From the IMG/VR virus record IMGVR_UViG_3300032214_001346, positions 29,413 to 93,412 of that record: a stretch of DNA of 64,000 nucleotides; one strand, written 5' to 3'. Positions 14,051 through 22,327 of the stretch are shown in pieces (positions within the stretch are counted from its first letter, which is position 1; the number at the start of each line of letters is the position of its first letter). The translations under genes and the position numbers were made by a program. The notes below the pieces were generated by a model. It was given only the letters and a program-made list of their open reading frames with translations, made no database searches and was not told the DNA's origin. The stretch is from a virus.

Positions 14051-15608
14051 TAACCCATTTTCAAAAGATAAAGACATTTATTCCAAGTTGATAAATGTTG
14101 AGCGGGTTTTAATGGGAACTCTTGCAGCTACAGCAATAGCAGGTACGTTTACCCCAGTGATATTTGCCCCAAACTTAAATAGTGAAGTTAAGCTAATTCA
14201 ACAGTTACTTGGGCTTTTTTCAGGTGCGTGTTTTACCGCTGAAGTCTACCGACGCAAGCATAAAGAGAAGTTCTACAAGTCTATTGAAGATGCTAGTCAC
14301 GCTATTATCAAAGAGGAACTCAAAGGCACGTTTACCTTTGAACAATGCAAGAATGCTATTCAATCTAAGCGTGAGTTGGCAGGGTACATAAATGGACTTC
14401 CAGAAATGGAACGACCCCGCTGGATGCAATCTTATGGGTTACAAGGCTTAGTTGAGTTGCCACAAGTACAGCAAGCGGTTATTGATGAGCCTAGACAGTT
14501 ACCAGGTTCTCGTGCCGTGGCTAATCCTGAAATAGCGACAGTGGATGAAAAGATGGTTCAATCAATTATCAATCCCAGCACCCGACAATTACTGGAAGAA
14601 TTAGCGTCTCAGTATCCTGAATATGTACGGATAGATGATGAATGGGTTGATGAATTGTGTGAAAGTTCCGCTAGACAGAAGATGAGCGAACGTGCTAACC
14701 ACCACTTTAGCTTTTGGGGTGAAACTCAGTCAGGAAAGTCTACTTTAGCAGGTGTTTTTATCAATAAGATTGCTGCTAAGTCACAAGGACCAGCTTATGT
14801 GTTTGGTTCAGACCCTAAGAACTATTTAACAGCTTGGTTGTGTAAATTTAGCCGCAAGTTTGATGGTTTCAAAACCAATCTAGATCAATGGGTTACGTTT
14901 GCCACAAAAGTTATAGATGCACGTCAGGATGAGTTTAAAAACAACCGCAAGGGTGAAGGATTAGGTGAAATATTCCTGATTCAAGATGAAGTTAATGTGG
15001 TATTTGGTGAAGGGAAAGGACTTGTTGGACAAGTGCCGAAAGACACAGCAATGAACCTTTGTGCTATGTGGAATTATATTATTAACTTCACCGCTGCTAT
15101 GAAGATTCACGGTATTTTTATGGGACAAAACCCATTGAGTACCTACACTGGTTTTAGTCGTCCTGCGCTTAAAAATATCTGCTTTTTGGCACTAGGTAAA
15201 GTGTCTAATTACGTTTTAACTAAGATGCCGGAACTCTTAAACGTGAAGTCAGAAATATCTGATTTGTTTAGTCAAGTGTGTGAACTTTTAGACAAAGAAC
15301 AGGTGAGATACGCCTTAGTAGTCCCTACCCGTGGTAGTCCTTTTATTGCTTTGATTCCTGTATTTGATATTGATGCAATGGAACAAACTAGTGGTGATCA
15401 AAGTGAAGATGAGGGTGAAGCCCAACCGCAGGAAAACACAGCGGACTATTATCAAATATTGACTAAATGGTGCAAGGAAGTCTTGAAAAGGCAACCTACA
15501 GCAGATGAGTTAAAAGCAGCATGGAAACATTTAACCCAACAGGAATTAAACGATAAAGGTGTTGAGTTATTAATGGCGAAATTAAAGGAGGGACTGGAAG
15601 ATGAGTAA
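14037..15608 (+). CDS. Membrane-anchored P-loop ATPase (FtsK/VirD4-like)
   Basis: A 523-residue protein. Two hydrophobic segments (about 22-45 and 55-70) are followed by a soluble ATPase: Walker A is GETQSGKST (228-236) and Walker B is IFLIQDE (312-318). Position and layout (membrane hairpin, then motor domain) match coupling proteins and DNA pumps of the FtsK/HerA/VirD4 type. The last 80 residues are acidic then helical. It is the largest gene of a module of tiny membrane and coiled-coil proteins. Possible roles are DNA transfer, segregation or a membrane defence. No relaxase or other conjugation gene is nearby, so the family assignment is tentative. Confidence 0.65.
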   Translation: MQHHSNPFSKDKDIYSKLINVERVLMGTLAATAIAGTFTPVIFAPNLNSEVKLIQQLLGLFSGACFTAEVYRRKHKEKFYKSIEDASHAIIKEELKGTFTFEQCKNAIQSKRELAGYINGLPEMERPRWMQSYGLQGLVELPQVQQAVIDEPRQLPGSRAVANPEIATVDEKMVQSIINPSTRQLLEELASQYPEYVRIDDEWVDELCESSARQKMSERANHHFSFWGETQSGKSTLAGVFINKIAAKSQGPAYVFGSDPKNYLTAWLCKFSRKFDGFKTNLDQWVTFATKVIDARQDEFKNNRKGEGLGEIFLIQDEVNVVFGEGKGLVGQVPKDTAMNLCAMWNYIINFTAAMKIHGIFMGQNPLSTYTGFSRPALKNICFLALGKVSNYVLTKMPELLNVKSEISDLFSQVCELLDKEQVRYALVVPTRGSPFIALIPVFDIDAMEQTSGDQSEDEGEAQPQENTADYYQILTKWCKEVLKRQPTADELKAAWKHLTQQELNDKGVELLMAKLKEGLEDE

Positions 15609-15804
15609 TCAGTTGAAAGGATTTGTGTTACAGGCTGATCAAGGATTGATTCACAGAGATACCAGCATTTTTAATGTTGTATTTACATCCAGGATTAGTG
15701 AAGCTTATCTATTTGATTCAGTACGAGAAATTGATGTGTTCAAAGCAGTAAGGGGACTACAATCAACGCCATTAATTTGTTATCAAATCCATCAGCAAAC
15801 ATGA
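15601..15804 (+). CDS. 67-residue hypothetical protein
   Basis: A small beta-rich protein (FNVVFTSRISEAYLFDSVREIDVFKAVRGLQ). ATG 15601 overlaps the ATPase stop, so it is translationally coupled and closes the module before the terminator at 15820. Confidence 0.55.
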   Translation: MSNQLKGFVLQADQGLIHRDTSIFNVVFTSRISEAYLFDSVREIDVFKAVRGLQSTPLICYQIHQQT

Positions 15805-15819
15805 TAAATAATTGCAGTC

Positions 15820-15852
15820 AAAAAGAGTATAAAATATCTATGTACTCTTTTT
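15820..15852 (+). terminator. Terminator of the 10909-15804 module
   Basis: AAAAAGAGTA (15820-15829) pairs perfectly with TACTCTTTTT (15843-15852), just after the last gene of the module. Confidence 0.8.
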
Positions 15853-15876
15853 GAAAAATGCAGTTTAAGGGTTGCT

Positions 15877-16722
15877 ATGTCAAGTTATCAACAAGTATTA
15901 GACTTTTTAAAAGCACGAGGTGGAGTTGTTAATTTAAGAGAATTAAGACAATTTCCCAATAGTATTGTAGATACATTACATTTGCACCAATATATAGAAA
16001 TAACGGGAAAGATCGGCTGTCATGAAGTATGTTTAATTTGTGATAAATTTGAAGCTAAAGACGATAAAAAACCGCAACCAACCCAAACTATCATTAAGCA
16101 TAAAGAACCCCCTCAAATCCCAAAAAAAACTAAAGTAAAGCCTCAACCAAAAATTAGTAACAATGACAGACTTGAGCGTTGCCAACAAGTAAGAAATTCT
16201 ATCTTTAGTGAGATTAAAAATGCACATAAACCCATGTCTGCTATGGAGTTGAAAGATAAGTTTCCACAGATTAGACCTAGAGCGATCGCCTATCATTTAA
16301 AGAGATTAGAAAAGGAAAGTTTGGTATGTTCTATTGATTGGAATACACGGTTATGGACTAATACGGAAAGGGAGTGCCTACTTCATGAAATTATAGGTAC
16401 TTATATTGGTAGGTATGAAAACAAGAACGCTGTTTTAGATGTTTTGAAAAATGCAGATGAAGCAATGTCAGTGACAGGTATTTTACGTAAGTTACCACCA
16501 AATCAATGTAGCGGGACCACTTTAAGAAAGATATTAGAATTGTTCATCACAAGGGGTATAGTCAGGGCAGGAAGCTATGTCAAAAGTAATATTGTGTACT
16601 TTGCTCTTATTGATAATTCAATAGCTTTATCCCACTTAAATCAACTAATCAAATATAAGAAGAGAAGGTTAAATTCTCAGTTATCATTACCCCTCAAAAA
16701 CAGCTATGAAGACCATAACTAA
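15877..16722 (+). CDS. Multi-winged-helix regulator (paralogue of 17758-18999)
   Basis: A 281-residue protein. The start QQVLDFLKARGGVVNLREL is nearly the same as IDFIKVRGGVINLREL of gene 17758-18999. Residues 105-165 (RNSIFSEIKNAHKPMSAMELKDKFPQIRPRAIAYHLKRLEKESLVC) and 185-245 each read as a winged helix. A lysine/proline-rich linker separates them from the N-terminal domain. Probable DNA-binding regulator; the operator is unknown. Confidence 0.65.
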   Translation: MSSYQQVLDFLKARGGVVNLRELRQFPNSIVDTLHLHQYIEITGKIGCHEVCLICDKFEAKDDKKPQPTQTIIKHKEPPQIPKKTKVKPQPKISNNDRLERCQQVRNSIFSEIKNAHKPMSAMELKDKFPQIRPRAIAYHLKRLEKESLVCSIDWNTRLWTNTERECLLHEIIGTYIGRYENKNAVLDVLKNADEAMSVTGILRKLPPNQCSGTTLRKILELFITRGIVRAGSYVKSNIVYFALIDNSIALSHLNQLIKYKKRRLNSQLSLPLKNSYEDHN

Positions 16723-16864
16723 AGTCACTGTTAGTGAATTAATCAAAAGTGCTGTCAAGTCTTTAGACGCGCTTTCTCAGCATCCAGAATTAGCAGACAA
16801 TTCCACTGTTGAAACTGCTATTAATTTAGTTCTCAAATTAAAGGGTCAAGTCAAATATGAGTGA
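16706..16864 (+). CDS. 52-residue helical protein
   Basis: MKTITKVTVSELIKSAVKSLDALSQHPELADNS..., a helical polypeptide overlapping the upstream gene by 17 nt and the downstream gene by 8 nt. Its support is the close packing and the protein-like composition. Confidence 0.45.
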   Translation: MKTITKVTVSELIKSAVKSLDALSQHPELADNSTVETAINLVLKLKGQVKYE

Positions 16865-17078
16865 AATATCTTACGCATTGTGTCACGAATTTAAGCAAGC
16901 TAGGGATAACTTAGTCATTGATAAATTTCATGCTGTTCAGTCTTCCATTACTGTCAAGAAATGGTGGCAAATTGTTTTTAAAAACAGTGATGGATTAACA
17001 ACTATTAAGCACGGATTATCCCAAAAGAAGGCAGAAAAATTAGCTAATGAACTGAACAAATTAATTGATACTAAATAG
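16857..17078 (+). CDS. 73-residue hypothetical protein
   Basis: MSEISYALCHEFKQARDNLVI..., a small protein with WWQIVFKNSDGLTTIKHGLSQKKAEKLANELNKL: strands then a C-terminal helix. It starts inside the previous gene's stop (ATGAGTGA), so it is translationally coupled. No family recognised. Confidence 0.5.
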   Translation: MSEISYALCHEFKQARDNLVIDKFHAVQSSITVKKWWQIVFKNSDGLTTIKHGLSQKKAEKLANELNKLIDTK

Positions 17079-17115
17079 TAAAATACGATTATTATTTACT
17101 ATCAAAAAACCAGCA

Positions 17116-17514
17116 ATGTCTACCAAATACGAAAAGAAAAGTAAGTATCAGCAACGGAAAATGGCAGAGAAGAAAAAGATACAGAAGCAAAAAGTGGACT
17201 ACGATAAACGCTATGGTAGTTCTAGGAAATACCGGAAACAGTGTGCGATCGCCCATAAGTCAACCCATGGTTTATGTTGCGTATGTATGGTTAGAAAATC
17301 AGATGAGATACATCATGCTTACTATGGGAAAGATGCAATTGGGGAGTCTACATTTCCGGTTTGCTTATCTTGTCATCAATCTATCTGCCATAGCCCCAAG
17401 AATTGGATTAGAGACGGTAGCAATCCATTGTGGAAAAACAGGAATACTTCAGAATTTTTGCAGCGATTAAGATTAGGATATCAATTGCTCTATGAAGGCA
17501 TAAATCTGATATAA
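17116..17514 (+). CDS. HNH-like zinc-binding protein (paralogue of 36333-36659)
   Basis: A 132-residue protein. CCVCMVRKSDEIHHAYYG and FPVCLSCHQSICHSPKNWI give a C-x2-C, HH, C-x2-CH pattern of an HNH-like finger, preceded by a very basic N-terminus. The paralogue at 36333 shares GxCCVCxxxKSxxxHH and FPVCxxCHxxxCHSPKNWIxD. ATG 17116 is chosen because the earlier frame (from 17065) overlaps the upstream gene and is poorly protein-like. Function may be DNA nicking; the catalytic histidine pair is intact. Confidence 0.65.
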   Translation: MSTKYEKKSKYQQRKMAEKKKIQKQKVDYDKRYGSSRKYRKQCAIAHKSTHGLCCVCMVRKSDEIHHAYYGKDAIGESTFPVCLSCHQSICHSPKNWIRDGSNPLWKNRNTSEFLQRLRLGYQLLYEGINLI

Positions 17515-17574
17515 TTATTTCAACAGGAATTGATACATAAGGTCAAGATAGGTTTCCACAGCCTATCTTTTTTT
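17510..17574 (+). ncRNA. Short promoter-terminator cassette 1 (locus I)
   Basis: TATAAT at 17510-17515, then an intrinsic terminator AAGATAGG/CCTATCTT (17545-17569) with seven T. Predicted transcript about 50 nt. No ORF. Confidence 0.45.
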
Positions 17575-17578
17575 GTGC

Positions 17579-17655
17579 TACAATAAAGGAGGTAGATGCT
17601 CATAAATAATAATGATGCAAGATCAAGATAGGTTTCCCATAGCCTATCTTTTTTA
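17579..17655 (+). ncRNA. Short promoter-terminator cassette 2 (locus I)
   Basis: TGCTACAAT (extended -10, TACAAT at 17579-17584) starts right after the previous T tract. The terminator AAGATAGG/CCTATCTT (17625-17650) repeats that of cassette 1. Predicted transcript about 65 nt containing AAGGAGG. Confidence 0.5.
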
Positions 17656-17685
17656 TTAATTATTGTTATTTAAAAAATACTTTGA

Positions 17686-17753
17686 TATAATAATATGATG
17701 ATAGGTTTTTTGAGGTTTACCTGTGACTTGATGGGGTCGTCCCCATCTTTTTT
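17686..17753 (+). ncRNA. Short promoter-terminator cassette 3 (locus I)
   Basis: TATAAT at 17686-17691 and terminator GATGGGG/CCCCATC (17730-17747) with six T. Predicted transcript about 55 nt. The T run ends just before the convergent gene 17758-18999. Confidence 0.45.
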
Positions 17754-17757
17754 GTTA

Positions 17758-18999
17758 TTAATTATTTAAAAAATAAAGAGTATGCCGTCCTTTAATGCAG
17801 GAATACAAAACTCCTGTGGACTTCATTTGTCGTAACACTCTGTGGATATGTGGAAGGGAGTAATCATTAATTAAGTCGCTTAAAATGCTTTGAGCGTGAT
17901 GGTTATTGTTTTTGATGGACTCAATAACTTGGTCCCTTAATGTGTATCCAGAAACTTTGTTTAGGCTTTCCATGGCGGAAGAATTAGACTTGAGGGCAAT
18001 ATGTAAAGAGTATCCGGTGCGCTTTAACTCAATTAGTCCTTTATTTTTTAGCTTGTGTATAACAACCCAAGCGGATTTACGTGGTATTTGGGATTGTGCG
18101 GATATACCACGAATCCCCAAAGCAATGCTAGTATTTTCTAACACGCTTAAAATTCTTTCAGCAACTTTCTGTGAACCGGGTCGGGGTGTCCAGTCCCCAA
18201 ATAGATGAGAGCGATCTGGGGTGGTGTAGTATTTGATATTATTCTTGGTAACACGACTACAGCACAAGACCCCTTTGCGGGCGAACAGTGATAAGTATGC
18301 AGATATGGTTTTGATGTTAGTGGATTCTGGTAATAGCGATCGCACTTGCTGTAATGTCATTGGCGAGTCGGAATCAACGACAATCTCTAGTACCCTGTGT
18401 TTTAGATTTATGTCTTTAGCTGTGGCTAATTTCTCTTTTAAAGCGGCTGCAGTGGCAGGAACGGGAATTGGTTCAGGTTTAGGTTTCTTGGGCTTTCTAT
18501 TCAATCCTGCCAGTAATTCTTTTCGGTCGGGCGTGGTGTAGTGCCTAAACATCTTTCTATTTTCACTGCAAACTATAATTCCGGCTTTAACAAGTGCTGA
18601 TAAGTAAGCGCAGATACTATCAGGATTACACTGGATTAGTTGTTCTTTAATCTCACTGGCTGTCACTGGATAATCAGCGTTTTTAATAACACTAAATATC
18701 TTGTTTTTCAGAGAGAAATCATTAGCCTCTCTCTTGGTTTTTTTCTTTTCTACCAACTTATTTTCAATGACTTGATGGTGCTTTCGTACTTCTTCTTTTG
18801 CTGTTATTCCATCATATTTCTTGGTGAATTTATCCAATAAAGTGACTTCAATGCCACTACTTCCCCGACTGACTTTGATGCATCCTTCTAACTGTAAAGC
18901 TTCAATATCTTTGCGGTTAAAGTGAGAAAGTTCGCGCAGGTTAATTACTCCTCCACGAACTTTAATAAAGTCTATAATTCCATTTTGGTTTATCAACAT
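17758..18999 (-). CDS. Multi-winged-helix regulator (paralogue of 15877-16722)
   Basis: A 413-residue protein. After the N-terminal domain shared with gene 15877-16722 come several winged-helix units of about 70-80 residues: about 100-165 (IKNADYPVTASEIKEQLIQCNPDSICAYLSALVKAGIIVC), 205-270 (VDSDSPMTLQQVRSLLPESTNIKTISAYLSLFARKGVLCC), 280-335, and 355-410. Each second unit ends in a YYTTPDR-type strand. Repeated winged helices suggest binding to an extended operator. It faces the short-RNA cassettes at 17510-17753. Confidence 0.65.
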   Translation of the reverse strand: MLINQNGIIDFIKVRGGVINLRELSHFNRKDIEALQLEGCIKVSRGSSGIEVTLLDKFTKKYDGITAKEEVRKHHQVIENKLVEKKKTKREANDFSLKNKIFSVIKNADYPVTASEIKEQLIQCNPDSICAYLSALVKAGIIVCSENRKMFRHYTTPDRKELLAGLNRKPKKPKPEPIPVPATAAALKEKLATAKDINLKHRVLEIVVDSDSPMTLQQVRSLLPESTNIKTISAYLSLFARKGVLCCSRVTKNNIKYYTTPDRSHLFGDWTPRPGSQKVAERILSVLENTSIALGIRGISAQSQIPRKSAWVVIHKLKNKGLIELKRTGYSLHIALKSNSSAMESLNKVSGYTLRDQVIESIKNNNHHAQSILSDLINDYSLPHIHRVLRQMKSTGVLYSCIKGRHTLYFLNN

Positions 19000-19014
19000 C
19001 CGCTTACACCTGAT

Positions 19015-19845
19015 TTACTTTTTGTCCTTAATAGCTTCATTGATTATAGCAGCTAAGTCCTCTAATTTGGACTCATAGTAATCGGTGTTTTGTTGATATT
19101 TGAATATTGAATTAAACAACATTAATTTATTCCACTCAGCGAATAAGAACCCAGCAAAAGTATTCTTATAAAAGAATAAATGAATGGCGAAACGACCAGT
19201 TCCCCTTTCTGCTAACCAAGTCTCACAAGTCTCATTGTTGGTACAATAAAAATATTTTTGGTTATCATTAATCATTGGTAAAACAGCGTAGTCAAAAAAA
19301 TGTTTATTGATTGGTGATTCATGAGCTAAGGAATATTTACCATCCGAAGATACTTCCAAGAACACTGTATGATCTCCTTCATACTCCTTAAACATAGATA
19401 GCCTAGTTGCATTTAGTTCCTTTCTCGTGCGCTTCATTTCTTGAGTAATTCGTAGTACCTCTTCAGAGGAAATATTATCAAAATATTTTTGATTACTCAT
19501 TATTTCCAATAAAACATCTTTAAACTGATAAATAATTGTCTTAACCAAAGTCTCACCTGTTAAGGACAGCACAGCTGTAAATAAGCATCCAGATACAACA
19601 ATTAAAGCTTTGATAATATTCAGTGATACAACAGCTTCATGAAAATCTTCATAATCAGATTTTTGATAATTCTCCTGTACTTTTATCGGTTTTTGTGAAT
19701 TAGCTTGATAGACTTGTACCTGCTTAGATAATCCTTCTGTGTTATCAAAGGCTTTCACTTGACGTGATGTAATGGTGACATGAATGAAGCCTTCAATCCC
19801 AATTAATAAAAACATTAACCCGTACAATATTTTTTTCTTTTTCAT
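19015..19845 (-). CDS. Two-helix membrane protein with cytoplasmic domain
   Basis: A 276-residue protein. Hydrophobic segments lie at about 7-24 (ILYGLMFLLIGIEGFIHV) and 77-98 (IIKALIVVSGCLFTAVLSL), with a periplasmic loop between. The C-terminal 150 residues (VFLEVSSDGKYSLAHESP, then FAIHLFFYKNTFAGFLFAEW) resemble a GAF-like fold, similar in layout to gene 24180-24767. It has its own promoter region, 19846-20012. Function unknown. Confidence 0.55.
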   Translation of the reverse strand: MKKKKILYGLMFLLIGIEGFIHVTITSRQVKAFDNTEGLSKQVQVYQANSQKPIKVQENYQKSDYEDFHEAVVSLNIIKALIVVSGCLFTAVLSLTGETLVKTIIYQFKDVLLEIMSNQKYFDNISSEEVLRITQEMKRTRKELNATRLSMFKEYEGDHTVFLEVSSDGKYSLAHESPINKHFFDYAVLPMINDNQKYFYCTNNETCETWLAERGTGRFAIHLFFYKNTFAGFLFAEWNKLMLFNSIFKYQQNTDYYESKLEDLAAIINEAIKDKK

Positions 19846-20012
19846 GGTAATTTACCTATAATTTTTACTTAATTATAAGTAAGTAAAAGTCCTTACAAAA
19901 TTCCTGAAAACGTTGTAAGTGTGGACATTCCACAAAAAATGTTATTATTATGTTTCATAATTATTTAAGATTTTAAAGAAATATTTATCTTTTGGTGGTG
20001 CTTTTATTATCA

Positions 20013-20043
20013 TTAAAAACAACAAAACCGCTACGTGAGCGGT
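20013..20043 (-). terminator. Terminator of gene 20093-21256
   Basis: On the minus strand, ACCGCT (from 20043) pairs with AGCGGT (to 20027), followed by TTTTGTTGTTTTT. It lies about 50 nt past the stop. Confidence 0.75.
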
Positions 20044-20092
20044 AATGTTGCGGCAGTCCTACGACGACCCCTAGGCTGTGCCTATTTGGATT

Positions 20093-21256
20093 TTAGTACA
20101 TACTTGATTGGGTTTCATTGTTTACAAGTGAAGCGCAAATATCGTACATCTCAGCCCATACGTAATCATCTTTTGCAATTGACGACAAAGGCTGTCCTGC
20201 GTATTTTACTTGCATAGATACGTGAAAATATCTAGTTAACATTTTTTTGATCAAGCTTATCTTGGTTTTCTCGCTTACTTGCAATCTATAATCTCCTGTT
20301 TCAGTTTTTTCTACAAAAACTCTAAAACCAGACATTATCGGAAAAACCAAGGATTGCTGAGTTATCACACAGGTAAGTATTTCATGGTTAGGCAACTTGG
20401 TATATTTCCTAGCGTCGTTTCCACTTTTTGTAAACCTTGTTCCTGTAGCACTAGAATGATGCTGTTCCTCTAGTCTTTTGAATATTTTAGACTGAAGATC
20501 TATAGCGTCGTGAACTAACGAAAAAAGTTTTTTTGGTATTAAGTCTCGATGTACAGAATTAGAAGCCTGTATTGAAAGTTTTGGATGCTTTTTTTTGTTG
20601 GTATTGGATGGAGAATAACTTGGATCTAGTGCCCAAATAAGGCTGTAAATTCTGGCAATTGTACAGCACCCATCAACATTTGTTGTTTGCACTCCAAATT
20701 GCCCTTCATGATAAATAATTCTGTACCTTTCAAGTTCTGGTTTTATCCAGTCATAGTCACCGCTATAATTTGCTAAACTCATTTTTGAGACGGCTTTACT
20801 GGTATTTAGTGCGATCGCCTTTTCTTTTAATTCAATTTCATCAAAACCTGAATAGATTATGATGTTTACAAAAACTTGAGAAATATCTATCTCTTTAAAA
20901 TTAGCAGCCATGCAAAAAGCTAATAGCCGATGACCGCCATCTAACAATCCATCGGAATCTTTAAACGTCAATCTAATCAAACTTGCAGTAATTTTTGAGC
21001 AATCAGCAGCAAGATGAAGCGGCGAACTGATAACCGAAACGCCCTTTTTCAAGGATTCAATTATTGATTCGGTAACAGAGTTTTTTATCGGTCTTCTTAC
21101 GTTGGCAGTTAGTGGAATTTTCCACAAAAGATGAGATTCGTTTTTACTGTTAGCTTCAACTAAATCCTTAAGAGTAGTTGATACGTGATACTCTTTTCCC
21201 TGTTGAACTGGAAATTCATTTAACGACCGGAACTTTAAGTTAATAACGTGTGGCAT
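20093..21256 (-). CDS. DGQHR/AIPR-like protein
   Basis: A 387-residue protein. GLLDGGHRLLAFCMAANF (about 103-120) resembles the DGQHR motif of DndB-like proteins and the core of AIPR (abortive infection phage resistance) proteins. A beta strand (VFVNIIIYSG) and KAIALNTSKAVSKMSLANY follow, matching the conserved asparagine-containing second block of these families. It is monocistronic, with a terminator at 20013. It might be a superinfection-exclusion or anti-phage gene, or a regulator of DNA modification. The exact family is unresolved. Confidence 0.55.
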   Translation of the reverse strand: MPHVINLKFRSLNEFPVQQGKEYHVSTTLKDLVEANSKNESHLLWKIPLTANVRRPIKNSVTESIIESLKKGVSVISSPLHLAADCSKITASLIRLTFKDSDGLLDGGHRLLAFCMAANFKEIDISQVFVNIIIYSGFDEIELKEKAIALNTSKAVSKMSLANYSGDYDWIKPELERYRIIYHEGQFGVQTTNVDGCCTIARIYSLIWALDPSYSPSNTNKKKHPKLSIQASNSVHRDLIPKKLFSLVHDAIDLQSKIFKRLEEQHHSSATGTRFTKSGNDARKYTKLPNHEILTCVITQQSLVFPIMSGFRVFVEKTETGDYRLQVSEKTKISLIKKMLTRYFHVSMQVKYAGQPLSSIAKDDYVWAEMYDICASLVNNETQSSMY

Positions 21257-21371
21257 AATTGAATTATAGGTTAGTTGGTTTCACATCAATAAAATATTTT
21301 ATTGATGTGAATTTACTTATAATAATATCATAAATTAATTTATTTGTTAAAAAAATAAACGGTTTTAAAAG

Positions 21372-21397
21372 TACCCACTAATACGCTTTAGTGGGTA
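21372..21397 (-). terminator. TACCCACTAA-family terminator, copy 1
   Basis: TACCCACTAA (21372-21381) pairs with TTAGTGGGTA (21388-21397). It follows the antirepressor gene 21405-22193. The same stem recurs at 23207, 25430 and 28346. Confidence 0.85.
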
Positions 21398-21404
21398 GCC
21401 TTAA

Positions 21405-22193
21405 TTAAATTACGTCAACCACAGATGGATACCACTGTAGGGACTGGACGGTTTTATTATGTCCTTTAGCTGTATCCAAAACTATTTGAGAATACTCTTT
21501 ACCCTCTTCCGTTGGCAACCACAACGGGCTAGAACTGCTGGTATTTTTAGTTTGCATCCCTTTTTCCATCAAGAGTAAATTCATCCTTCTAGCGGAAATT
21601 TCTAGCCCTGTTTTTTGAGCATAAAGTTCTGCCAATTTACCAGGGCGCACCAGTTCCTTCTCTACAGGAATGCCTAAGAGGGTTTTTGATTCTTCCATGG
21701 CAGATGCTAACGCAGGATAGCTTTTGGCAATCTGATTAGCTTTGACCCCTGCTATTAAACGTGAGTCTATGGCTGTACAAGCAAATACTAAATCTATCGC
21801 TGTACTTATTTGTTGCATTTCCGGTTGCATGGGAGTCACACCCGGATAACTACCTGATTTCCTGATCGCTGGCAATACTTGTGATGTTACCCACCGCTTA
21901 AACTCTTTAGCTTGTGGTTTATGACTTCCAAAAATACAAGCGTACAATCCAGACTCATTAATGATTGAAACCTTGAAAGTATTGCTGCTAAAGGATTCCG
22001 CCAAAATGGCGGAATCTAATTTTTTGGGATTAATCACATCCTTGTCTTCAGTATCTACGAGGTTCAGCATTTTTGATAAATCGGCATAATCAAAAATTTC
22101 TGCAACATCTTTAGCTACAAACCAAGGTTCGCCGTCAATCATCAAAACGCGGACTTGGTTGTTATTAAAATTAAAAGCTGTTAAAGTAGTCAT
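21405..22193 (-). CDS. BRO-N antirepressor with phage C-terminal domain
   Basis: A 262-residue regulator. Residues 1-115 form a BRO-N domain (VRVLMIDGEPWFVAKDVAEIFDY, then INESGLYACIFGSHKPQAKEFKRWVTSQVLPAIRKSG). Residues 150-262 form a helical domain nearly identical to the C-terminus of gene 34562-35383 (RPGKLAELY, PLWLPTEEGK, LQWYPSVVDVI). Such proteins counteract the phage repressor or switch development. A structured leader (22219-22267) and a TATAAT promoter (22275-22280) lie upstream, and a terminator lies at 21372. Confidence 0.85.
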   Translation of the reverse strand: MTTLTAFNFNNNQVRVLMIDGEPWFVAKDVAEIFDYADLSKMLNLVDTEDKDVINPKKLDSAILAESFSSNTFKVSIINESGLYACIFGSHKPQAKEFKRWVTSQVLPAIRKSGSYPGVTPMQPEMQQISTAIDLVFACTAIDSRLIAGVKANQIAKSYPALASAMEESKTLLGIPVEKELVRPGKLAELYAQKTGLEISARRMNLLLMEKGMQTKNTSSSSPLWLPTEEGKEYSQIVLDTAKGHNKTVQSLQWYPSVVDVI

Positions 22194-22218
22194 AGTTGAC
22201 CTGTTAGTTAGGTTGACC

Positions 22219-22280
22219 CCAGCGATAAGACTTCATGGGTGGCTGTATCCACCTTTTGAAGTGCTGGTATTTTAATTATA
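22219..22280 (-). promoter_or_regulatory. Structured 5' leader C with promoter
   Basis: Minus-strand -10 TATAAT (22275-22280) then three stacked stems: CCAGC/GCTGG, ACTTCA/TGAAGT and GGTGG/CCACC. The same layout with different bases occurs at 24032-24085 and 34477-34528. Confidence 0.65.
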
Positions 22281-22327
22281 ACACTTAATCGCAAATATAA
22301 CTACACTTATTGATATAATAATTATGT
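22261..22327. repeat. Duplicated divergent promoter, copy 1
   Basis: A 67-bp sequence repeated at 24077-24143 with one difference. It holds TATAAT on the minus strand (22275-22280) for the antirepressor and TATAAT on the plus strand (22314-22319) only 4 nt before ATG 22324. Confidence 0.8.
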
